NCBI GenBank assembly: GCA_001931875.2 | Contig: MSJH02000571.1 | Location: 1 to 29,950, forward strand | Direction of reading: 5' to 3' | Origin: Byssochlamys sp. IMV 00236 | Lineage: Eukaryota > Ascomycota > Eurotiomycetes > Eurotiales > Thermoascaceae | Length of the DNA: 29,950 nt | Part shown: in pieces, positions 1-8,050 of the stretch | How positions within the stretch are numbered: position 1 is the first letter of the stretch | Layout: each line of letters starts with the position of its first letter | The notes under the pieces: model-generated | The model's database searches: none | What the model was told of the DNA's origin: nothing | The model's input: only the letters and a program-made list of their open reading frames with translations | Made by a program: the position numbers and the translations under genes

Positions 1-182
1 TTTTTTTTTTTCTTTGCCGTAGATTTCAAGCTTCATATTACAGTTTTTGCATCAGACATTGTTCTAATTATACCTATGGCTGGGGAGTACCCAGTTCGCA
101 GGTAATAATGATAATGCAACAATAAGGAAAATAACAGCCAATGATTGATTGTCTTTCATAGTTTAATTTATTATCATTAAGC

Positions 183-1505
183 ACAGCAGACGACAACTTT
201 ATTTATCCACAATCCTTAGCAAAGCAACTTGCCCAGGTCACCAACAGCTCACATTGGGCATCTGATTATGACGTCTCTATCGACATTAATCACGATATCT
301 ATATGAACGGTATAGTGGATGACAGCAATTGGAACGGCACAGGCGTGCCGTCTATTGGAGGATATTACTTTAGGAATGATTCATCAATATATGATAACCA
401 AGTCGATATCGAATACGTCATTTTGCACCAGATGGTACATGGCCTTGGCATGATCAGTTCATGGGCGCCGTACTTTTATGATAGTGCCTCACCCTTTCAT
501 CTGCTGTTGAAGAATATGGTCGAACCAGAAGACAGTCTGAAGTTGATAACACCCAATCCATACTGGACAGTCAACCATGATGGTGGGCCTGTGTATATAT
601 CCAAGTTTCAGTACAATTTAATCTTTGACAGGTTCTTGACCCTTCGATATCCAGAGACCAACATCACAGACGCGCTATGGGAGGTCGGATTTGATATGCA
701 GTCATTTTGTGTGTCTGAAGATGAGGCGTTTATTGTCAATTTTATGGAAACACTTTTGGGCAATGAGACAATAGCAGAGAAGGCTGCGGATATGTTTACA
801 GCCATGTCAACACCACAGACACTTCGATTTGATTTCACTAATCTGACATATCCTCAGAGTGTGTTCAACAAAGATCCTTATCTTAATCAAACCTATCGAT
901 ACATGCAACTATATACTGGATTCAATGCGACTCTCAACAAGGGAGACTACTATAGACCTGGTATTTGGCATGCGCACTTGGATGATGCATACATTGGTAC
1001 ACCTGATTTTTTGATGACTCGTGAATATAAATTGGGCAAAAGTTTATCATCCTTGGTTGATGATGCCTATGCAAACATTTCAATCAAGTACAATATGACA
1101 CGGCCTGTCAATGTCACGACAACATCTGTTCATAATGTGACAACGGTGGTGAACGGTACGAATCATACAGTATCTGTAAACAGTACATTGAACAAGACGA
1201 TGCAACAGGAAGTTACCTTACTCTATAAATCACCGATTGGGCCTGGTATCTTGAGAATCTTGGAAGCACTTGGATATAGCACCGTATTGACCAATACGAA
1301 TTATACGGCAGCTGTGATAAAAACAAATAGGACGAGTGGAACATGTGAATCAGATAGTAATAATGTGCCCACACAATCTGATGATTCAACTCAAATGAAC
1401 AGTGCGATGTATAGTTCTAATATGAATGATGCCATGAGTAATATTGATCTCAATCTGGTGTTGATTCATTTATGTATAATGACTATTACATTCATTGTGT
1501 TTTAG
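183..1505 (+). CDS. Secreted, GPI-anchored-type protein with a degenerate metalloprotease motif (5' partial)
   Basis: The open frame runs from about 183; the first in-frame ATG is at 303. A segment at about 79-101 could encode GWGVPSSQ and probably belongs to an upstream exon (possible donor at 102). I could not find an acceptor near 181-190 in matching phase, so the 5' structure is open. Counting from the ATG at 303, residues 42-49 read HQMVHGLG followed by MISSW. This resembles the zinc-binding HExxHxxG motif of metalloproteases, but Gln43 replaces the catalytic Glu. The protein has about 15 N-x-S/T sequons and ends in a hydrophobic stretch (LNLVLIHLCIMTITFIVF) after a Ser/Asn-rich spacer, as in GPI-anchor signals. 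I infer a cell-surface or secreted protein, possibly catalytically dead. The substrate is unknown. Stop at 1503-1505. Confidence 0.72.
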   Translation, partial: TADDNFIYPQSLAKQLAQVTNSSHWASDYDVSIDINHDIYMNGIVDDSNWNGTGVPSIGGYYFRNDSSIYDNQVDIEYVILHQMVHGLGMISSWAPYFYDSASPFHLLLKNMVEPEDSLKLITPNPYWTVNHDGGPVYISKFQYNLIFDRFLTLRYPETNITDALWEVGFDMQSFCVSEDEAFIVNFMETLLGNETIAEKAADMFTAMSTPQTLRFDFTNLTYPQSVFNKDPYLNQTYRYMQLYTGFNATLNKGDYYRPGIWHAHLDDAYIGTPDFLMTREYKLGKSLSSLVDDAYANISIKYNMTRPVNVTTTSVHNVTTVVNGTNHTVSVNSTLNKTMQQEVTLLYKSPIGPGILRILEALGYSTVLTNTNYTAAVIKTNRTSGTCESDSNNVPTQSDDSTQMNSAMYSSNMNDAMSNIDLNLVLIHLCIMTITFIVF

Positions 1506-2109
1506 TCAAGTATACATCTTGTTGTTGTTGTTGTTGTTGTATATAAATGATACTTGTAAATACATTTAAAGGGGAATATATTATTTATCATTTGTATGTA
1601 TGTAAATAAGTTATAGAATAAAAAGGAGAAATCAAAATGCATAAACAGATAATAAATAGGAACCAAAAGAGTAAGATCAGCCCTATAGTTTAGAGTAAAC
1701 ACAACAACAAATAGTGGCATAACCAGTCATAATGAATTATTTGCATGAATTTCTGTCTAAAAGGAGAGCGGAACCGATGTTTACCCTTGCCACCTAAAAA
1801 GGGGTTAAAAGTTGACAAAGGGGGTAGAGAGATATAAGGAATACCTCTCTATAAAGAAAATATAGAAAAAGAGAGAGATAATAAGAGGAGGGAGGGGCAT
1901 AAGAAGGGGAACAAGTGAATATATAAATCATTCGGATTCATGCCGCTCCCCTTTTCCTTTTTCTTTTTATGTTCTCCTGCAATCAACAGAGAAGCTTTCT
2001 CCAAATTTAGAAGAAAAAGGGGGGATATTGTAATAATATAAATATTTCCCTCTAAATATTCTATTTCTTTCTCTTTTCTTTTCATTTTCTTCATATTTAT
2101 TATTTATTC
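1506..2109. other. Intergenic region: 3' UTR and promoter
   Basis: There is no convincing gene here. A GTT microsatellite lies at about 1519-1540 just after the stop, and an AATAAA-like element near 1617-1622 could serve 3' end formation of the upstream gene. The remainder is purine-rich and then pyrimidine-rich. TATA-like sequence near 1849-1863 and a T/C-rich stretch before 2110 fit a promoter for the next gene. Short open frames on the minus strand (1502-1720, 1849-2094) are low-complexity and look like chance. Confidence 0.5.
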
Positions 2110-2682
2110 ATGCATCCTTTAGTTCATTCGCCTACACAGACTACTTTAAAATCAAAATGGCACAGCATAAAGACATGGTTTACACCTGATTTCAATAAAC
2201 GACGTCCATCACAATGTAGCACGACTAGTACTACATCTTCTAGTAGCTGTTGCTGTCAAGAGCAACAACAACAACAACAACATGCTGTCTATGTCAAACG
2301 TCCATCACTCACTGGATCTGAAAGCTTACATATAGTCGTTGATAAATGCATGTCACCCTTTCGAAGGAGACCATCTAATGCGTCCTCAGTCGTCACATTC
2401 AACTTGGATATTGAAATCAAAAAATTAATGGAACTATATCAGCTTGCTCTTGACGAATTAAATTATGCAGAAGACTCTAGAGGTTCACCTTATTATACTG
2501 GAGACAGGGTCGCTGCCAAAGAAGCTATCGATCATTGCCAAGAAGCTTATCAGTTCTTGGCTGAACAATGTTCACCTCAGCAGCACGAAGAATTGAAGAT
2601 AGCCTTTGAATTAAATATAAAAAAACTGGTTGATCGACTTGATTCTTTACCATTACAAGATGACGATCAATTATCTTTCTGA
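2110..2682 (+). CDS. Hypothetical protein with MIT-like helical C-terminal half
   Basis: This is a single-exon protein of 190 aa that I do not recognise. Residues 1-60 are basic and Ser/Thr-rich, with a Cys run (SSSSCCCQ) and a short poly-Gln tract. Arg/Ser patches follow at about 68-95 (RRRPSNASS), plausible kinase sites. Residues 100-183 form three predicted amphipathic helices with an alternation of Leu, Ala and Tyr (KKLMELYQLALDELNYAED ... AAKEAIDHCQEAYQFLAE ... IKKLVDRLDSLP). This resembles the three-helix MIT domain that binds ESCRT-III tails. The resemblance is by pattern only, so the function is inference. The first ATG in the open frame was taken as the start; it follows a T/A-rich leader. 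Confidence 0.62.
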   Translation: MHPLVHSPTQTTLKSKWHSIKTWFTPDFNKRRPSQCSTTSTTSSSSCCCQEQQQQQQHAVYVKRPSLTGSESLHIVVDKCMSPFRRRPSNASSVVTFNLDIEIKKLMELYQLALDELNYAEDSRGSPYYTGDRVAAKEAIDHCQEAYQFLAEQCSPQQHEELKIAFELNIKKLVDRLDSLPLQDDDQLSF

Positions 2683-3282
2683 TATTCAAAAACAAATACC
2701 CACAAATATTGTACATACATTTCATAGCACACACACACGCACACCAACAAAACATATTATATATATACATATATATATATAAATACATATATCTTATCCC
2801 CTACCTTTTTAACCAAGCCAAGAACCATTCAAAGGTACACCCCTTTCATTCCATATTCTAATATTATCGTTTATACTTATTAAAAAAAAAAAGATCTTTC
2901 TTACTTGAATATCTTTAAAGAATGAGTTTTGCGCGCAGCTGTTTACATATCATATTTGGTGTTACCCGCGTGCTTGTAAATTCAAATAGATCACAGTGTA
3001 TACAATTCTCCTTAATTCAACTTATGGCCTCGATCTTGTTTGTCTTTGCTGATATATCATGTTGTATCCAAATGTTTCCCTTTTGATTCATTTCCTTTCT
3101 TTCTTTCTCCTTTTTATGATAAATCCAACGTGAGCATGTAAAGCTCATGTTGGCCTTGTCTATTTAGATCATAATTTCTCGATTAAGGAAAGGATAGAAA
3201 ACAAACATCCAATCATATCCTTTTACAATTTCAGTCCCAGCAAAGGGCAGAATCTCTCTCTACACAGCCATCATGCAATTTT

Positions 3283-3318
<36 letters not shown>

Positions 3319-3322
3319 CTTC
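2683..3322. other. Intergenic region with simple repeats and a long poly-T tract
   Basis: An AC-rich repeat near 2727-2744 is followed by an AT alternating repeat at about 2757-2791, probably within the 3' UTR of the upstream gene. An A-run lies at 2882-2892. A 34-base T run (3285-3318) ends four bases before the ATG of the F-box gene. A 54-aa frame from 2922 to 3086 has no features of a real protein. No RNA gene was recognised. Confidence 0.6.
3285..3318 (+). repeat. 34-nt poly-T tract immediately before the F-box gene start
   Basis: An uninterrupted T run ends four bases before the ATG at 3323. If the true start is here, the tract is in the 5' UTR or core promoter; poly(dA:dT) commonly excludes nucleosomes in fungal promoters. 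Confidence 0.8.
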
Positions 3323-4863
3323 ATGCTTACTGATTTACCTGTTGATATCCTCGAGTGCATTCTAGACTACATCAATGCAGAGTCGCTTTTGGAACTATCT
3401 CGAGTATCAAAGTTCTTTTATAATATAGCAAATGATGAATACGTGTGGAAGAAAAAATGCTTTGATCAGTTCAATATTGCTTATGATATCGCATACAGAA
3501 AGGCTGGTTGGAGAAGACTTTATTTCGCCTTGAGCAATCCAAGAGTTTATACTTGGGGCAGAAATGATGATTTTAGACTTGGTTTAAAACCCACAGAAAC
3601 ATCTACTTTTGCTGTAGAAATAAGGTAACACTAGACCCATTTTTGCTTGGACTTGCATTCATTATATAAAAGTAAGAGAGAGCAGCGTATACGGGCAGGA
3701 AGTGAAGTGGCTGAACCACAAGAGGTATACCCACTAAGAGGGAAAGGTATTGTTGATATCGTATCTGGTGGCTGGTCATTTCATGCATTAGACAGATTTG
3801 GTTACGTCTGGTTTTGGGGAACAGTAAGAAGGTATCAGTTATACTTATATATACTTATTAACTTTCAAAGATGCATTCGTTTAACGCTCAACGTTCTGTT
3901 GGAGCGGATGGTGTAAGGATACCTACGAAATTACAAACACGCGTGCCAGACGAGCATAAAGTCAAGTTCAAATCGGTTGCCAGTGGTCGAGGTCATGCCA
4001 TTGGCTTGGCACAGGACGGCTCTGTTTGGCACTGGAGTAACTGTCATGTGATACAAAAAGTAGACCTACTCTCTGCACATAGTAAAGTAGTGCAAGTGAC
4101 TGCCAACTGGTCTTATTCATCTGTCCTGACCGAAGATGGCACAATCTTTATCGTTCCTCACCCAGTCTACGTGTCTCGTATGGATATACAGAATGACTTT
4201 GAACCAATGCTTGATCCAACCGTCGTCAGCATGGGTGTACCCTCAAGTGCTATATTACAGGATCCAAAGGACCAAGTGATCCAAATCTGTGGACTAGACA
4301 ACTACACTATGGCCCTCACTAAATATGGTCGCGTGCTCAAACTGGCAACAAAAAACGATATGGCCTTTGCGACATCCCCTGAACAGTTTGTCACTTTTCT
4401 CACTCATTTTAGTGCTTCAGAAAGGGAAGTTAGTGATAGACGAGGTCAGATGAAGCGATTTATTACTGGTTCTTTTGAAAGCTTTGCTGTCTATACAGAT
4501 GACGATCGTGTCCTGTTGGGAAGCATACATTCTACACAAGACTCTGAACCAAGACGATTGCCTGGTCTCGACCATAAGCAAGTGTGCAAAGTATCGTTTG
4601 GGGAGTAAGTATATAGATATACAGTGGTACTAAGTGATATTTATTGTATATGTACAAAACATAGCTATCACTATGGAGCATTGACAAGTAAAGGAGAGAT
4701 AATGACATGGGGAAATTACAGTTCGGGTGCACTAGGTCATGGCGCAGACAATCAAGACTTGAATGCTCCTCAATATGTAGAATCATTAAGACATATGTAT
4801 ACATTTGCTATCGGTTTCGGTGGTTGGCAGAGTTCTGCTCTGGTAATTGATGTGGATGAATAA
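3323..4863 (+). CDS. F-box protein with RCC1-type repeats (SCF substrate adaptor)
   Basis: Four exons join in phase: 3323-3624, 3673-3823, 3871-4604 and 4665-4863, giving 461 aa. Introns are 48, 47 and 60 nt; the last contains a TACTAAG branch-site match. Residues 1-45 form an F-box (LPVDILECILDYINAESLLELSRV), the Skp1-binding module of SCF ubiquitin ligases. From about residue 74 there are RCC1-like beta-propeller blades, recognisable as VYTWGRNDDFRLG, VWFWG, VWHWSN and MTWGNYSSGALGHG. The architecture and size match fungal SCF-associated factors such as yeast Saf1 and S. pombe Pof9, where the propeller recognises substrates. The substrate here is unknown. The gene is convergent with the ubiquitin-like gene, with only 3 nt between stop codons. 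Confidence 0.88.
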
Positions 4864-4866
4864 ATA

Positions 4867-5333
4867 TTATGCTTCGTTGTATTTACGTTTTCTTGTTTGC
4901 TTTTGTTTGCCTTTGCCCTCTTTAAGTGCACCAGTGTCATAGCTTAGTCGACAATCAGTATTTGTCTTTTGTCTCTTAATCGGTTGTTCCAAACTACTAA
5001 ATCAATATCAAGATAAAAATGTCACAGTTATCACTGTTACCTTATACGCGTTTCTTGTAAATGAGACTCAAACACTCTTCTTTGTAATCCTCCTACCATT
5101 CTGACTGTCAAGTTGAATATAGCTGGTTCTTTTAAACCGTTTTGAAATAAAATGTCATGATCATTAAGCAGTCGCCCACCCATCGTTTTGATCCTCTGTT
5201 CGTCAGCATTCACTGAAGTTGCTATCTCTAATTTTTTCTTCAAATCAAGCACTGTATGTGACTCGTGGTCGGAAAAATTAAAACAAAAAGGTCCAAGTCC
5301 ACAAAAGGAGTTGACAATAGCTTGAAAATACAT
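4867..5333 (-). CDS. Ubiquitin-like protein with diglycine and basic C-terminal tail
   Basis: Two exons on the minus strand: 5333-5041 and 4996-4867, giving 140 aa. Reading through the donor (ATAAG|GTAACA) would stop at once, so I infer a 44-nt intron. The acceptor is a tandem TAGTAG, so a form lacking one Ser is also possible. Residues 1-81 have ubiquitin-fold spacing: a first strand, then VLDLKKKLEIATSV, the EQRIKTMGGRLLND segment, and a last strand FNLTVRMVGG ending in Gly-Gly. About 58 further residues follow, rich in Lys/Arg near the end (GKGKQKQTRKRKYNEA), which could be a nuclear signal. It is not the S27a, L40 or S30 ubiquitin fusion. Whether the GG is cleaved is unknown. Confidence 0.72.
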
Positions 5334-5508
5334 TGATCCTCTTTGTTATCTAAAGTAAACAATCGACTAGAAAGGATGTAGAAAAGGAAATAAAATAGCC
5401 TTTAAAGAGCGGAAAAGAAGGGAAAAAAAGAAGAGGAAAGGAAAAAGAAAGACAAGGAAAAAAAAACTTTGTGAAGTATGTGACGCAAGCATAATTCTTA
5501 TTGGTCCA

Positions 5509-5509
<1 letters not shown>

Positions 5510-5545
<36 letters not shown>
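5510..5545. repeat. 36-nt poly-A tract upstream of the ubiquitin-like gene
   Basis: An uninterrupted A run on the plus strand, which is poly-T in the sense of the minus-strand ubiquitin-like gene. It lies 177 nt upstream of that gene's ATG (5333). Confidence 0.8.
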
Positions 5546-5546
<1 letters not shown>

Positions 5547-5577
5547 AATGATATCTGGATATGTAAGGTGATGATTA

Positions 5578-5608
5578 CAATGAGGCACATATGCTGTATG
5601 CCTCATTG
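5578..5608. repeat. Perfect 10-bp inverted repeat with 11-nt loop
   Basis: CAATGAGGCA (5578-5587) is followed by an 11-nt spacer and TGCCTCATTG (5599-5608), an exact inverted complement. The arms can be prolonged outward with one bulge (ATTA-C on the left, GTTAAT on the right). It lies about 245 nt upstream of the ubiquitin-like gene start. It could be a hairpin, a binding site or a small element relic. Confidence 0.7.
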
Positions 5609-6102
5609 TTAATGACAACTGACAACAATATTAGCCGCTAAAATAATGGGTAGTTAGTGATGGTCTTTCAAAAAAAAAAAAAAGAAGTTTGTTGGAAATG
5701 TTTAAAAAGTCAACAATAAAGTAAAAAGAAAAGAACTAAACATTATTAAACAAGACGCAATGATAGGACAATGTTAGAAAAACCATTGCGCCTTCCTTCC
5801 TTTATCAAGACTCTTTACCATCATTTTTTTTATACCGTTAGAGTACAGTTAATACCCAGTCTCTCCTCGCCTTTCTCGGTGATATTGTTATCCAAGTCTG
5901 TTAACAAAAGATACGCACTTGTTCCAAAAGAAAAGAAAAGAAAGCCACTATTAACTGAAATGTTATTCGATAACTGGTTATCATCTTTAATTAAAATAGA
6001 CTCTTTTGCTTGTTTATACAAATAAATACAATAACATTTGACATCCTCTCTTTCTCTTTCTTTCTGCGTGGTGATATTTTCCCTCTTGTTATTCTTTTCT
6101 TT

Positions 6103-6519
6103 TTACCATAGAGCCTTTCTTCTTTGTCTGTTCTCTTTAATCAATTGACGTCTATAACCATAATCAGCAACTTGCTCCTGCACAACTGGATTCTTCAAGG
6201 GAGCGACCATGCTGACAAACAGTTCAGAACAACCAAACTTTTTTGCTAATGCTGATCGTGTCCAAACAGTAGGATCTGATTCTCTTAATTGACGGATTTC
6301 GTTAATTTCTTTATCACCTAGTGTGTTGTATTGCTTTCTTTGACGTAACAAAGGAGCAGCTGTGGCTTGACGTTCAGCAGGGACAACAGGTTGTCTTTCA
6401 ATAAATGTGATGCCTTCAGCAAGGTTTGTTTCTTTAACTGGAACACTTGACTTAAACTTTAAGTTGGGTGTTTTACTCTTTGTAGCATAAGTACGAACGA
6501 ATTGAAATGAACGCTGCAT
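6103..6519 (-). CDS. MRPL20: Mitochondrial large-subunit ribosomal protein MRPL20 (mL58 family)
   Basis: Single-exon gene of 138 aa starting at the ATG at 6519. The frame stays open upstream to 6594 but that extension has no ATG and runs into the stop of the neighbouring gene, so I chose the ATG whose product begins MQRSFQFVRTYATKSK, a typical mitochondrial presequence. The C-terminal part carries the family pattern: an EINEIRQLRESDPTVWTRS segment followed by LAKKFGCSELFVSMVAPLK, an HTH-like stretch seen in yeast Mrpl20, and a basic tail. It is a structural component of the fungal mitoribosome large subunit. It lies 71 nt downstream of the ArsC-like gene on the same strand. Confidence 0.85.
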   Translation of the reverse strand: MQRSFQFVRTYATKSKTPNLKFKSSVPVKETNLAEGITFIERQPVVPAERQATAAPLLRQRKQYNTLGDKEINEIRQLRESDPTVWTRSALAKKFGCSELFVSMVAPLKNPVVQEQVADYGYRRQLIKENRQRRKALW

Positions 6520-6590
6520 GTTTGATTTATTTAAAGAAAAAAAAAAAATCAAAAATGAGTGAGGGGGACGGAAGGGGGGCTTAATGTCAG

Positions 6591-6956
6591 TCACAAACTG
6601 GCAACCAGCTTTTCGACATCAGTAAGGTCAGGTCGACCCAGGGCAGCTTTTTTGCGTTGATTATCAATAATGAAAGGACGTTCTAGACGTGCAGGGTCTT
6701 GAACGATAAGATCAATCGCTTCATCCATGGATTTGGCTAATGATTGGGCTTCAGGACGGAGCAGGCGAGTGTATTGGTCTTGGGGTAAATCAAGAGACTG
6801 AACGAGAACTTGGAGTTGTTGACGAGTCAAGGGCTCCTTCTTGTACAAGACAACTTGAATATCGTAGTTGTATTTTTCTTTATTTTTCTCTAAAAATTCA
6901 AGAGCATTTCTAGACTTGGAACATTGAGGGTTGTGGTAAATGGTTAATGTTGCCAT
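6591..6956 (-). CDS. ArsC-family (glutaredoxin-coupled type) arsenate reductase-like protein
   Basis: Single exon, 121 aa. The N-terminus has the ArsC signature HNPQCSKSR with catalytic Cys12 at the same position as in E. coli ArsC. Arg67 (LLRPE), Arg93 (ERPFIID) and Arg108 (LGRP) correspond to the three arginines that bind the oxyanion in the family. The fold is thioredoxin-like. Known members reduce arsenate to arsenite with glutathione and glutaredoxin, though close relatives have other or unknown redox roles. The better-known fungal enzyme, Acr2, belongs to a different (rhodanese/Cdc25) family, so this bacterial-type protein is worth noting. It is packed between UPRT (48 nt upstream) and MRPL20 (71 nt downstream) on the same strand, with a 27-base poly-T leader. 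Confidence 0.88.
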   Translation of the reverse strand: MATLTIYHNPQCSKSRNALEFLEKNKEKYNYDIQVVLYKKEPLTRQQLQVLVQSLDLPQDQYTRLLRPEAQSLAKSMDEAIDLIVQDPARLERPFIIDNQRKKAALGRPDLTDVEKLVASL

Positions 6957-6972
6957 CTGTTTATTTGGTGGG

Positions 6973-6999
6973 AAAAAAAAAAAAAAAAAAAAAAAAAAA
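6973..6999. repeat. 27-nt A/T homopolymer in the UPRT-ArsC gap
   Basis: The run of A on the plus strand is a poly-T tract in the transcribed sense of both flanking genes. It fills over half of the 48-nt interval between the UPRT stop (7005) and the ArsC start (6956), and is followed by CCCACCAAATAAACAG directly before the ATG. It may act as a nucleosome-excluding promoter element. Confidence 0.75.
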
Positions 7000-7004
7000 G
7001 TAGC

Positions 7005-7882
7005 TTATGATATTGTGTTCCATAATCTATCGCCAGAATCGCCAATGCCAGGATTAATGTATCTAAATTAATAAAAAGGATAAATAAACAGACAAAGAAT
7101 GATATATCAACATGGCTTACCCTTGGGTATCTAAGACATCATCAATAGTAGCCAAATGAAGACGAACATCTGGATGTTCTCTTTGAAGATGTTCAACACC
7201 TTCCTTTGACTATCAAAAAAAAAGGGGGGAGAAGAGGTTACATCATTACGGCTTTAGATTAACTTTTTCTTATCTTATTTACCCCAATAATACCAACAAA
7301 CTTTATCTGTGAACCATTTAACCCCCACTCCTTTAATATGTTGATAGTCGCCACAGCTGTATTACCCGTAGCAATGATAGGATCGAGTACGAAGCACTGG
7401 TTGACATTGGGCTCATGAGGTAGTTTGTTATAATATTCTACCGGTTGACGAGATACCTTTTCGCGATAGATACCCAAATGATAGACAGGTGCATCAGGAA
7501 ACACGTTCAAAAAGCCTAAAGAGAATTAGTTTCACCCAATAATGACTTTACTATCTTTTTTTACCGTTCAAAAGACCAAGACCAGACCTTAAAACAGGAA
7601 CTAACCCTACTTTATCCTTGACATAAACCGGTTGATAAGTTCCAAAAGGAGAAGAAGACTATGTAGACCATAAGACATGTATATATTTATAAATATCATC
7701 CTTACTGATATTTCGCTTTTCTCTATAGGTAAATCAGCAGTAGCTTCATAAGCCAATAGACAAGATAAATCATGAATCAGTTCTCTTACAACCTTGGGTG
7801 GCTGATTTTTATCTCTCAATTGAGATAATTTAATAGCAACAAGTGGATGTTGACTAGCATAAACACCTTGGTTAGTCATCAT
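7005..7882 (-). CDS. Uracil phosphoribosyltransferase (UPRT), probably URC6-type
   Basis: Five exons join in phase: 7882-7706, 7658-7565, 7515-7283, 7209-7121 and 7062-7005, giving 216 aa. The enzyme makes UMP from uracil and PRPP. The N-terminal HPLVAIKLSQLRD and LLAYEATADL blocks, the LVPVLRSGLGLLNGF core, the PRPP loop (VLDPIIATGNT, residues 133-143) and the uracil-binding GIGDSGDR (203-210) are all present. Length and N-terminus resemble bacterial UPRTs more than the yeast FUR1 salvage enzyme. The gene is divergent from URC1, 168 bp apart. In yeasts with the URC pathway a UPRT (URC6) is a pathway member, so I infer a role in uracil catabolism rather than only salvage. Two start ATGs are adjacent (7882 and 7879). 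Confidence 0.9.
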
Positions 7883-8050
7883 GGATAATAGGATAATAAA
7901 AAGAAAAAGAAAAAGAAGAAGTATTTAATTTCTCTTTGCATAAAAGCTTACGTCGTTAGATGTGTCACCTGAGATAAATAATCGTGTTTATGCATAAATA
8001 AACAAACACACTCTTTCTCCCTTTTTTCCTTCTTTTTCTTTCTACTTGCT
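7883..8050. promoter_or_regulatory. Divergent UPRT / URC1 promoter
   Basis: The 168-bp interval separates the two start codons, so both promoters lie here. It contains a perfect 12-bp palindrome TTTATGCATAAA (7987-7998) whose TGCATAAA half recurs at 7938-7945. A GATA-type motif AGATAA (7972-7977) is also present; GATA factors govern nitrogen-catabolic genes in fungi, which fits a uracil-catabolism pair. Pyrimidine-rich leaders precede each ATG. Factor binding is inference. Confidence 0.5.

Larger units (their letters stand above)
5334..6102. other. Intergenic region: promoter of the ubiquitin-like gene and 3' side of MRPL20
   Basis: This stretch contains a 36-base A run (5510-5545; poly-T for the minus-strand gene), a shorter A run near 5671-5683 and a perfect inverted repeat at 5578-5608. 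Open frames at 5771-6025 (+) and 5830-6021 (-) overlap each other antisense, lack recognisable motifs and are compositionally like noncoding DNA. I see no RNA gene. Confidence 0.5.

Noticed and set aside
2922..3086. 54-aa open frame after the MIT-like gene
   Set aside because: Short, hydrophobic by chance, no motif, and lies in presumed UTR/promoter DNA.
5771..6025. 84-aa plus frame and its 63-aa antisense counterpart
   Set aside because: The two frames are mutually antisense and neither shows motifs, a good leader or splice continuation.
6520..6594. N-terminal extension of MRPL20 to 6594
   Set aside because: The extension lacks an ATG (starts GTG) and overlaps the ArsC stop; the ATG at 6519 gives a proper mitochondrial presequence.
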